Assembly: GCA_035344155.1 (NCBI GenBank)
Contig: DAORAL010000011.1
Span: 1 to 64,000, forward strand
Direction of reading: 5' to 3'
Origin: UBA1845 sp002338715
Lineage (GTDB): Bacteria; Planctomycetota; Phycisphaerae; UBA1845
DNA length: 64,000 nt
A program made the position numbers and the translations under genes. Position 1 is the stretch's first letter; each line of letters begins with the position of its first letter. The notes under the pieces were generated by a model that was not told the origin of the DNA, did not search any database, and worked only from the letters and a program-made list of their open reading frames with translations. Of the stretch, positions 18,659 to 27,600 are shown one piece after another.

Positions 18659-19288
18659 TCAATTCTCCTGGACCGTAGGTTCAGGGAGAACTTCAAATTC
18701 CGTTGATGCGCTTGCCGGCTGCTTGTATACAGACCAAAACAAAGGGACAGGATTGCCGCGATAGGGGCCGCCAGGAAGAGTCATGTCCAAACGATATCGT
18801 CCGGTCGCAAGACGTCCTGGCGCTTGGAACCGTACGTCCTGTTTATCCTGATTCATGATTACGAATCCTCCGTTTGAACCTCTGATTCGATACGATACTT
18901 TGTGACAATGCGATTCGTCGACAACAACAAAACGATTTCCAAGATTCCCAGAGTCAAGGCATGCGCCGGCAAGCAAGAACGGTGTCAATGGTGCAAGCCA
19001 AACGTATGGCGTGCCGCAGAATCCAATGGGGCGATTCTGAATGACCTCGCCAGAATCAAGATTTTCTAGTTTGACGTCAAAATGTTTTGCCCACGGTTTG
19101 TGGATGCACGTTGCGCCACTCGTAGAGATGAATATGGCGTCGATCTGGACGGGCTCGTTTGCAGCATACGCCTTCTTGTTGGGGGCGATCTCCAACTGAA
19201 GTGAATCGCGTTGATTTGTGCAGCCGGCTGTGATCAGAATGCATAGCAATCCCATTGCGATCGTGGGATTTGTGTATGGGTGAAGCAT
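18659..19288 (-). CDS. Hypothetical lipoprotein with Ig-like fold
   Basis: This 209-residue protein starts at the ATG at 19288, preceded by GGAGA. A hydrophobic signal ends in a lipobox-like LITAGC (Cys about residue 23). The mature part contains KKAYAANEPVQIDAIFIST, a pattern seen in Ig-like or BsuPI-type beta-sandwich domains, and RLATGRYRLDMTLPGG. It is probably anchored to a membrane and faces the periplasm. Several cysteines in the mature domain could form disulfides. Function is unknown. Confidence 0.65.
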   Translation of the reverse strand: MLHPYTNPTIAMGLLCILITAGCTNQRDSLQLEIAPNKKAYAANEPVQIDAIFISTSGATCIHKPWAKHFDVKLENLDSGEVIQNRPIGFCGTPYVWLAPLTPFLLAGACLDSGNLGNRFVVVDESHCHKVSYRIRGSNGGFVIMNQDKQDVRFQAPGRLATGRYRLDMTLPGGPYRGNPVPLFWSVYKQPASASTEFEVLPEPTVQEN

Positions 19289-19467
19289 CGAAGGTTCTCC
19301 AAATCTGGCATGCACTGTCAGAGAGCGCCAAGGCGAACACAGCCGGCGGCAGCTTTTCGGATTCAATCATCGCAGCGAAATACGTGCAACTAAATCCACG
19401 TGCGTCGGTATATCCATGCATCGGGCAGCCGCTTGCATTTCAACTTGAATAGAAAGGTCATGGGAAC

Positions 19468-20163
19468 ATGTCAATTAATATGCACAAACGAACTTCATTG
19501 ATCCTACTTACGGTGGCAATGGGCCTGGTGTTTGCAGGAAACGCATTTGCGGATGGAGGGTCTGCGTCGCAACCCAGCACGGGCGATGCGAAACCGATGA
19601 AGGCGGCTTTATTGCAATTCGAAGTTGTCGAAGTGGCGGCGAAGACGCTTTCGACAGCGACCGACCAGTCCGCCGAGAGTGACAAGATGATTGCAGCCGT
19701 TCGTGGTGCGGTCAAAGACGGTTCCGGGCGCGTTCGCTTTACGTTTGAAGCGCCCACTGCGATAGGAAGCGAGCTTAGTCTCACGGCTGGCACACAAGAA
19801 CCATTTCTCAGAAATCGCGTGACGACAAAGGAAGGTAAATCGAACTCACAGGTGGACTACGAGAACACGGGTTGTTCGGTCGATGTCCGAACGTATTGGC
19901 TCGGTGATTCTCCCGAAGATGGGATTGGCATGAAATGGAATTTGCAACTGGAGGATTTGCGTACCGAGAGCGGGGTCGATATCAGCGAGCGAATCGAAGC
20001 GCCACTCTTCTTGTCGCAAAAAGTTCAAATGACCTCAATTATCGTGCCGGGAAAAGCGATTGCGTTTCGAATGGGTTCGCAGCGCCCGCTCGCCGACGAT
20101 GCGCGCATCTTCGTGGTTATTGCAAAGATCACATTGCCGGATAGCGAAACTGCAAAACAGTAG
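19468..20163 (+). CDS. Hypothetical secreted protein
   Basis: This 231-residue protein has a clear Sec signal peptide (MHKRTSLILLTVAMGLVFAG, cleavage near NAFA). The mature region is predicted to be beta-rich, with repeated polar strands such as SNSQVDYENTGCSVDVRTYW and IGMKWNLQLEDLRTESGVD. These have a loose secretin/N-domain flavour but no convincing family motif. It is one of four neighbouring genes (17.4-20.2 kb) without recognisable function. Translation may begin at the first ATG, 19468, or at the internal MHKR (19480). Confidence 0.6.
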   Translation: MSINMHKRTSLILLTVAMGLVFAGNAFADGGSASQPSTGDAKPMKAALLQFEVVEVAAKTLSTATDQSAESDKMIAAVRGAVKDGSGRVRFTFEAPTAIGSELSLTAGTQEPFLRNRVTTKEGKSNSQVDYENTGCSVDVRTYWLGDSPEDGIGMKWNLQLEDLRTESGVDISERIEAPLFLSQKVQMTSIIVPGKAIAFRMGSQRPLADDARIFVVIAKITLPDSETAKQ

Positions 20164-20259
20164 TACAAGGTGGATCGGTTTTTTGGATCAAGCAGATGTT
20201 GGCGCAACGGCAGTTCGCCGCACAGGGCCAGAACTCACATGGATTGACTTTGCTTTCCC

Positions 20260-20287
20260 CTGGATTCCCGCTTTCGCGGGAATGACG
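20260..20287 (+). repeat. REP-type palindromic element, copy 1
   Basis: A perfect 8-bp stem ATTCCCGC/GCGGGAAT with a TTTC loop (20264-20283) lies inside the wider conserved frame CTGG...GACG. The same element recurs at 42131-42217 (two inverted copies) and 48275-48302. It sits between two convergent genes. Confidence 0.85.
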
Positions 20288-20323
20288 GCGCTGACGAACA
20301 GCTACGTCTGGACTCAAGACGCT

Positions 20324-20953
20324 TTAGTGCGGGGTGCTGCCGTTGGCCGTTACCTTTTCGATTAGTTGCTGAAGCTGTTTGACCTCGAAGGGTTTGCGGA
20401 GGAAACCGGCGAAGCCCTCTTGCAGCAGGCTTTGGCATTGGCCTTCGGTGTGGGCGCCGCTTACGGCGATGAGTTTGGCGTCGGTCAGTTGCTCGTTGGA
20501 GCGGAGCGTCTTGACGAGGTTCTTGGCGTCGACGTCGTGCAGCGACACGTCCACCACGATGACTGACGGCTGATGTTGCTGCGCTAAAATGCCGGCTTCG
20601 AATGCGCTGTCGGCCACATTGACGGAATAATCCCCGCCAGCCGTCAACGCCTCGGTCAGTACCGACGAGAACCCGGGATCATTGTCCACGATCAGCACAC
20701 CCAGCGATGCCAGTTCCAATCCGTCCGTCGGAATACCGTGTTCCTTCATGAAACGCAGGAGTTGATCGACCGGGATGCGGCGATCTTTGCTGCCAGGGAT
20801 TCGGTAACCGCGAAGTTGGCCGCTGTCGAACCATTTGGAGACGGTGCGCGGCGCGACGCTGCAAATTTTGGCGACTTGGCCGGTGGTCAGGACGGCTTTT
20901 CGACTGGTCCCGTTGGCCGGTTTGGCGATTTTGCTTTCCTGCGTGTTTCCCAT
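20324..20953 (-). CDS. Excisionase-type HTH and receiver domain regulator
   Basis: This 209-residue cytoplasmic protein joins an N-terminal MerR/excisionase-type helix-turn-helix (residues about 21-73, LTTGQVAKICSVAPRTVSKW then RRIPVDQLLRF) to a C-terminal CheY-like receiver (about 84-205). The receiver keeps D90, D92, the phospho-acceptor D135, S165 and K187 (KPF). The order, DNA-binding domain before receiver, is the reverse of ordinary response regulators. It probably acts as a phosphorylation-controlled transcription factor. No kinase gene adjoins it. ATG 20953 is preferred to an upstream frame from 21148, which encodes unlikely sequence. Confidence 0.85.
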   Translation of the reverse strand: MGNTQESKIAKPANGTSRKAVLTTGQVAKICSVAPRTVSKWFDSGQLRGYRIPGSKDRRIPVDQLLRFMKEHGIPTDGLELASLGVLIVDNDPGFSSVLTEALTAGGDYSVNVADSAFEAGILAQQHQPSVIVVDVSLHDVDAKNLVKTLRSNEQLTDAKLIAVSGAHTEGQCQSLLQEGFAGFLRKPFEVKQLQQLIEKVTANGSTPH

Positions 20954-21650
20954 GGCATTCCATCCGTGCGCGAGATCTAAACGAACTGCGTATGCCCGGA
21001 CAAACGTCGGTCTCGTTGCGGCGAATTGGATCACCACAACGATTGCATGGTCTGTGCAGTTCGTGAGGGTTATTCTGCCTCCCTGCGCTATCGGCATCTG
21101 TCGCGATGACATTAGCCGTGTGCGCACAGGCCGACATTTGCCGGACAACCCGCGCAGAGCCGTACGAATCGTTCACCTGGATGGAACAATGTGAAGTCGG
21201 ATCAAAAAGTTCGGCGTGATTACCCTGCCCCCGCCCTGTGCAGCAGTGCGACCACCAACCGATGCTAGGCACGCAGTTGAGCAAAGGAAAGCAGTTACGA
21301 GCTCTGACACCAACCGATTCGACCCGTCCGATTGCTCGCCCATCGCAAATCGACCGTCCCCCCGATCCGCAATGGACCGTCGAATCAAATCCGTGGCCAA
21401 ACCATGGCCAGCCATTCCCCGCCCCTGTGATATCTTCCACCAGAAATCGGCCTCCATCCGTCAATTTGGGCTAATATCGATCCCGGCAAACCTTTACGTT
21501 CTTTGACGGCTGCGATAGAGTACCGGGGCTTGGGCGATCGACCATCAACCCGTTGGTTGTCCAGGTCGGTCCGATTGATGTAAGTCCTTGTCAGACATAA
21601 ACCCAAAGGGGCTCTTGCGGCGTATAGTCAGGGGGCTTCGAAGGTGACGA
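20954..21650. other. Gene-free stretch upstream of the HTH-receiver gene
   Basis: These nearly 700 bp lie between the minus-strand regulator and tRNA-Leu. Several open frames cross the region on both strands, but none has a ribosome-binding site, signal peptide or plausible protein composition. No RNA family or long palindrome was identified. Promoters for the regulator and the tRNA presumably lie here. Confidence 0.5.
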
Positions 21651-21734
21651 GCCGGAGTGGCGGAATTGGCAGACGCGCAGGATTCAAAATCCTGTTCTGG
21701 CAACAGAGTGTGGGTTCGATTCCCACCTCCGGCA
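21651..21734 (+). tRNA. tRNA-Leu (anticodon CAA)
   Basis: The acceptor stem GCCGGAG/CTCCGGC closes an 84-nt class II tRNA with a long variable arm, as expected for leucine. The anticodon stem CAGGA/TCCTG holds the loop TTCAAAA, giving anticodon CAA, which reads UUG. The T arm is GTGGG-TTCGATT-CCCAC. The discriminator is A, and CCA is not encoded. Confidence 0.95.
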
Positions 21735-21849
21735 TAAATGACGTAACGGGCCTGAAGAAATCGGAAGGCCCGGTTTGCTTTGGCCCACCGAGAGAGTGCC
21801 CAAACCCGTTTTCTGCTGATTCGGGTCTTGTGCCCAACGTGAGAGTTCA

Positions 21850-22815
21850 ATGGAAATCCTGCTCGCCAATCCACGATGTTACTGCGCCGGAGTCGATCGG
21901 GCTGTGCAGATTGTGGAGTTGGCAATCGACACGTTCGGTGCGCCGGTTTACGTTCGCAAAGAAATCGTCCACAACCAGTTTGTGGTCAATCGCCTCCGCG
22001 ACCTCGGTGCGGTGTTCGTAGAAGAACTCAGCGAAGTGCCCGAAGACTCGCTCGTGGTGTTCAGTGCCCACGGTGTCGCCCCCTCCATACACGAAGAAGC
22101 GAAAGAGCGGCAGTTGCGGGTGATCGATGCGTCATGCCCCCTGGTAACCAAAGTGCATCTTGAAGTGCTGCGGTTCGTCAAAGAGGGGTATCACATCGCT
22201 TTCATCGGCCGCAAAGGGCACGAAGAAGTTGAAGGCACGATGGGCCATGCCCCCGACCATATCACGCTGGTCGAGGATGTCGAGCAAGCCGGTACGGTTG
22301 AACTGCCGTCCGACAAAAAGCTGATGGTCCTGATGCAGACAACGCTGAGCGTGGATGACACGAAGGTCGTGGTCAACGCGCTTCGCGAGCGCTATCCGAA
22401 TTTGGAATTGCCGCCGACGGAAGATATCTGCTACGCCACGCAGAATCGTCAGGACGCGGTCAAGGAAATGTGCGAGACGGGCATCGGTTTGTTGCTGGTG
22501 GTTGGTTCGCACAATTCGAGCAATGCGGCGCGGCTTGTCGAAGTGGCGCAGCGTCGCGGGGTGCCGGGTTATCGAATTGATAATGCGAACGAGTTAAGCC
22601 CCGATTGGTTGAATGGCGTCGAGTTGATCGGGTTGACCGGTGGGGCGAGTACCCCGGACGAAGTTGTGCAGTCGGTGATCGTGCGCTTGAAGGAACTGGG
22701 CGCGGACAATGTTCGCATGTGCACCGCGGCTGAAGAAAACGTCGTTTTTCAACTTCCGCTCGTTCTCAAAGAAGCCGAGTCGAAGTTTCCGAAACGTCAA
22801 CCGGCTACAAAATAA
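21850..22815 (+). CDS. ispH: 4-hydroxy-3-methylbut-2-enyl diphosphate reductase
   Basis: This 321-residue [4Fe-4S] enzyme catalyses the last step of the MEP isoprenoid pathway, reducing HMBPP to IPP and DMAPP. The three cluster cysteines are present: C12 (CYCAGV), C96 (DASCPLV) and C194 (EDICYATQ). So are the diphosphate-binding histidines H41, H74 and H124 and the proton-relay E126 in GHEEVEGTMG, at the same numbers as in the E. coli enzyme. It is preceded by the tRNA-Leu and followed after 116 bp by the lipid-synthase operon. Confidence 0.97.
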   Translation: MEILLANPRCYCAGVDRAVQIVELAIDTFGAPVYVRKEIVHNQFVVNRLRDLGAVFVEELSEVPEDSLVVFSAHGVAPSIHEEAKERQLRVIDASCPLVTKVHLEVLRFVKEGYHIAFIGRKGHEEVEGTMGHAPDHITLVEDVEQAGTVELPSDKKLMVLMQTTLSVDDTKVVVNALRERYPNLELPPTEDICYATQNRQDAVKEMCETGIGLLLVVGSHNSSNAARLVEVAQRRGVPGYRIDNANELSPDWLNGVELIGLTGGASTPDEVVQSVIVRLKELGADNVRMCTAAEENVVFQLPLVLKEAESKFPKRQPATK

Positions 22816-22931
22816 CGTTGGATTTGCAAAAACGTCGGACTTGCGGCGCGGTGATCCGGGCGTGAGGCTCAACCGCTACCGCTGCAAGCTGTCCTCAAAC
22901 AACCTGCAAGACAGTCACTGGAAAAACTGTT

Positions 22932-24575
22932 GTGCTTACCATTCCCACAACCCAGCCGCGTGCCGCATCCGCATCGACAAACCCGTGTGGATACTGGACT
23001 GGTGATCCCGGCGCGATCAGGTTTGGCGACGCTGAGCTGACCGCACTGATTCATCAATCGGATCAACCGATATTCATCGTCGATGTCGATGGGCAAATCG
23101 GTGCGACCAACAGCGGGGCGGCTACCTTGGGCGGCGATGCCGACAAGACCGCCCACCCGGTTCTCGCGTACGTTCCGCCCGTCGCGGCTGACCAGCTTGG
23201 CGACGCGAGCTTTCGCGATGAAATGGGCGTTCGCTTTGCCTACGTATCCGGTGCGATGGCCAACGGTATCGCTTCGGAGCGTTTGGTGATTGCGATGGCC
23301 CGCGCGGGGATGATGGGTTTCTTCGGAGCGGCGGGCCTCAGTCCGCAGCGCGTCGAGCAGGCGATTCAAACGATCCAGAGCGAAGTCGGCGATCTGCCTT
23401 ACGGTTTCAACTTGATCCACAGTCCAGACGATGCCGCCCTTGAGTCAGCCGTCGTCGATCTTTATCTCAAATACGGCGTGCGATGTGTCAGTGCAGCCGC
23501 TTTTCTCGGTTTGACGCTGCCGTTGGTTCGATATCGACTTTCGGGCATTTCGCGCGATGAACATGGCACGGTGATCACGCCGAATCGCGTTGTCGCGAAG
23601 GTGTCGCGCGTCGAGGTGGCCAAGCGGTTCCTCGCACCACCGCCCGACGACATGCTCGCGAAGCTCGTTGCCAACGGCGACATCACTGAAGCGCAGGCGC
23701 AGATGGCCCGCGAGATTCCCGTCGCCAGCGACATCACAGCCGAAGCGGACAGCGGTGGGCATACCGACAATCGACCCGCCCTCGCGCTTTTGCCAACGAT
23801 GCTCGCACTTCGCGACACGATGCAGAGTCAATTCGGTTATCGTCAGGCCCTTCGCGTCGGAGCGGCTGGCGGCATCGCGACGCCGTCATCGGTGGCCGCC
23901 GCCCTTGCGATGGGTGCGTCTTATGTCCTGACCGGTTCGATCAATCAGGCGTGCATCGAGTCCGGAACGTGCGACCTCGTGCGAAAGATGCTCGCCGACG
24001 CCAGCCAAGCCGACGTGATCATGGCGCCGGCGGCTGACATGTTTGAAATGGGCGTGCAGGTGCAGGTGCTCAAGCGCGGCACGATGTTCGCGATGCGGGC
24101 GAAGAAATTGTACGAGTGGTACCGCGCGTATCCAAGCCTCGACGAACTGCCGGCGGCCCACCGCCAATCGCTCGAGCGCGATTACCTTCGCTGCACGATT
24201 GACGAAGCGTGGCAAAGCACCAGCGCCTATTTCGCGTCGCGCGATCCGGCGCAGATTCAAAAAGCAGAACGCGATCCCAAACACAAGATGGCCCTCGTGT
24301 TCCGTTCGTATCTCGGGCAATCGTCGAATTGGGCCAATTCGGGCGATGCCTCGCGCCAAGCCGACTTTCAAGTTTGGTGCGGTCCGTCGATGGGAGCGTT
24401 TAACGAGTGGGTGCGCGGGACGGAATTGGAAAAACCTGAAAATCGCGACGCCGTTACGGTCGCTAAGAACTTGCTGAATGGGGCTACGGTCTTGACCCGG
24501 GCAAACATGCTTCGCGCCCAGGGGGTGGCTGTCCCCGCAGAAGCGACGCAGTACAAACCGCGACTTGTGGTTTGA
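22932..24575 (+). CDS. pfaD: PfaD-type trans-acting enoyl reductase
   Basis: This 547-residue FMN-dependent TIM-barrel protein belongs to the PfaD / nitronate monooxygenase-like family. In polyunsaturated fatty acid (secondary lipid) synthases it reduces enoyl intermediates in trans. Supporting segments are VSGAMANGIASERLVIAMARAG misalignable only with this family's N-terminal barrel, VGAAGGIATPSSVAAA (FMN phosphate loop) and TGSINQACIESGT. An N-terminal lid (residues 1-90) resembles other PfaD proteins. Translation appears to begin at a GTG (22932) with no strong ribosome-binding site. It is the first gene of a four-gene operon. The spacing to the next gene is 30 bp. Confidence 0.93.
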   Translation: MLTIPTTQPRAASASTNPCGYWTGDPGAIRFGDAELTALIHQSDQPIFIVDVDGQIGATNSGAATLGGDADKTAHPVLAYVPPVAADQLGDASFRDEMGVRFAYVSGAMANGIASERLVIAMARAGMMGFFGAAGLSPQRVEQAIQTIQSEVGDLPYGFNLIHSPDDAALESAVVDLYLKYGVRCVSAAAFLGLTLPLVRYRLSGISRDEHGTVITPNRVVAKVSRVEVAKRFLAPPPDDMLAKLVANGDITEAQAQMAREIPVASDITAEADSGGHTDNRPALALLPTMLALRDTMQSQFGYRQALRVGAAGGIATPSSVAAALAMGASYVLTGSINQACIESGTCDLVRKMLADASQADVIMAPAADMFEMGVQVQVLKRGTMFAMRAKKLYEWYRAYPSLDELPAAHRQSLERDYLRCTIDEAWQSTSAYFASRDPAQIQKAERDPKHKMALVFRSYLGQSSNWANSGDASRQADFQVWCGPSMGAFNEWVRGTELEKPENRDAVTVAKNLLNGATVLTRANMLRAQGVAVPAEATQYKPRLVV

Positions 24576-24605
24576 GAGACTCAGGCAGTTTGAATAATTG
24601 AATAT

Positions 24606-27600
24606 GTGCGAGGCGCTGCGCGACACCGGTCGGAGGAAGATGGAGTCGCGCTGATTCCAGCGGATGCAATGATTGCACCAAAGCTGCGCCGCGTTTTTGG
24701 AGATGTCGATTTGTCGAACAAGAATCACGATTCAACCCAGGCTCAACGTTCGGTTGCAACCCAGGAACCGATTGCGATTATCGGGATGGCCTGTCTGTTT
24801 CCGCGCGCGGCTGGCGTTAAGAATTACTGGCGGTTGATCCGCGGTTTGGAAGACGCGGTGACCGATGTTCCGGACACGCATTGGCCGATCGATTCCTACT
24901 TCGACGCCGATCCAAAGTCGCCTGACATGACGTACTGCAAGCGCGGTGCGTTTCTATCCGCCGTCGATTTCGATCCGACCGAATTCGGTATTCCACCGAG
25001 CATTCTCGAAGCGACCGATACCGCGCAGCTTCTCGGTCTCGTCACCGCAAAAGCCGCGCTCGAAGATTCCGGCTATCTCGATCGCGAGGGACACGACCAC
25101 GCGCGAACGAGTGTGATCATGGGCGTGACCGGTACGCTTGAGCTGGTGATTCCGCTGGGCGCGCGACTGGGGCATCCGCATTGGCGAAAGGCGCTGAAGG
25201 ACGCGGGCGTTGACGATGCGGTCGCAGATGACGTCGTCAAACGCATTTCAAACAGCTACGTCGGTTGGCAGGAGAATTCATTCCCCGGTTTGCTCGGTAA
25301 CGTGGTGGCCGGTCGCATCGCCAATCGTTTGGATCTGCACGGAACCAACTGCGTCGTCGATGCGGCGTGTGCCAGCTCGCTCAGTGCGCTTCACCTCGGC
25401 GCGATGGAGTTGATTTCTGGCAAGAGCGACATGGTCGTCACCGGCGGCATCGATTCGCTCAACGATATTTTCATGTTCATGTGCTTCAGCAAGACGCAGG
25501 CCCTTTCGCCGACGGGCAACGCTCGTCCGTTTGATCGCGATGCCGATGGCACGGTGATCGGCGAAGGCTCGGGCGTGCTGGTGATGAAGCGCCTGTCCGA
25601 TGCCGAACGCGACGGCGATACGATTCACGCGGTGCTCAAAGGTATCGGCACGTCGAGCGATGGACGTTCGCAGAGCATCTACGCCCCGCGCGCATCGGGA
25701 CAAGCCCGCGCACTTCGCGATGCCTACACCCGCGCCAACGTCAAACCGAGCGAAGTCGGACTCGTCGAAGCCCACGGGACGGGCACGAAAGTTGGCGACG
25801 CGGTCGAGTTCGAGGCGCTCAAGACGGTTTACCTTGAGTCGGCGGGTGAAAACGAAACAGGCAGGCCGTGGTGTGCGGTCGGTTCAGTTAAATCGCAAAT
25901 TGGCCACACGAAAGCGGCGGCTGGGGCGGCGAGCATGGTCAAAGCCGTCATCGCCTTGCGCAATCGCGTGCTTCCCGGAACGATCAAGGTTCAGTCGCCC
26001 AATCCGAAAATGACGGAAAGCGACAGCCCGTTTTATATCAACACGCAGACGCGTCCATGGTTGACCCAAGAAGGTAAACCGCGTCGGGCGGCGGTCAGTT
26101 CGTTCGGGTTCGGCGGCAGCAACTTCCACGCGGTGCTCGAAGAATATCCGCAGCAGACGCGCGAGCCCGCATGGGATGGTTCGGTTGAGATTCTGGCGTT
26201 GTCAGCCAACGACAAGGCGTCGCTTCAAAACAGTGTCGAAACGTGGCGGGCGCGGTTTGCCGAAGGGGTCAAGCCCGCCGCCTTTTCGCACGAAGCCGAT
26301 GAGTCGCGCAAGACTTTTGACTCGAATCATGCCCATCGACTGGTGATCGTGATCGACGATCTGGCCAAAGCCAAAGACTTGCTAGCCGACGTGAAGGCGA
26401 AACTGCAGTCGCCCAACAGTCCGAGTGCGTGGAACCGATCGACGGCGTACTACGCTTCCGGTGCAGCGCAGGGCAAGTTGGCGTTCGTCTTCCCGGGGCA
26501 GGGCAGTCAATACGTTGGTATGGGGCAGGATCTGGCCTGCATCTTCCCCGAGGCTTTGGACGCACTCTCCAAACAGCCCAAGGGAATGGAGCGTTCGGTC
26601 GGAACTTACATTTGCCCGCCGCCGAGTTTCGATTCGGCTAAGCTCGACCAGGCGACGGACACGCTTCGTCAGACCGACATCGCGCAGCCGGCGCTGGCCG
26701 TCACCGAGTTGGCGTATCTCGAAGTACTCGAGCGCTTCGGCGTTCGGGCCGATACCGTCGCGGGACATAGCTTCGGCGAACTGACGGCGCTGCGGGCGGC
26801 TGGTCGTATCGATGATGACACATTGTGTCACCTTGCACGTCAGCGCGGCAAACTCATGCGTGAAGGCGATGGCGATCGCGGTACGATGCTCGCGGTCCAT
26901 GCGTCGGCCAAAGCGGTGGCCGAACTGATCAAAGATCAAAAAATCGATGCGGTGCTTGCCAACTGCAACGGACCTCAGCAAGTTGTTCTGTCCGGTCCGA
27001 CAGCCGGCATCGAAGCCGCTTCAAAGGCCTGTCGCCAGCATGGGTGGCGGGTTTCCAAGCTCGACGTGTCGGCTGCTTTCCATAGCCAACTGATGCGCGA
27101 CGCGGCGATCAAATTCCGCAGGCTTCTCGACGGCGTCGAGTTTCACAACGGTTCGATCGAAGTCTTCGCCAATCGTTCGGGCGGGGTTTATCCGGAATCG
27201 AAAAACGCGGCGCTCGATGTCCTTGCGGGTCAGCTTGATGCGACGGTTCGTTTCGAAGAACAGATCGAAGCGATGTACGCCAGCGGTGTGCGGACGTTCC
27301 TCGAAGTGGGACCGAAACGCGTCCTGTGTGGTCTGATCAAGTCGATCCTTGGCGACCGTAGCCATAAGACTGTTGCGCTGGATGATTCGGGTTCGAGGAA
27401 GGATGGCATCCTCGACCTCGGTTGTGCACTCGCGCAGCTCGCCGCACTCGGGTACGCGGTTGATCTGACCCACTGGGAAGAAGAGCCGAAAGTCCAGCGT
27501 CAACCCAAGATGGCGATTCCCATTCACGGTGTAAACTACCGCGCTCCGTACAAGGAATTGCCGCCGGTCGCGCCAGTTTCCAAAGCCGCGCCGACTCAGC

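Noticed and set aside
21173..21457. Open frame (94 aa) upstream of the HTH-receiver gene
   Set aside because: Composition and start context do not look coding. No family seen.
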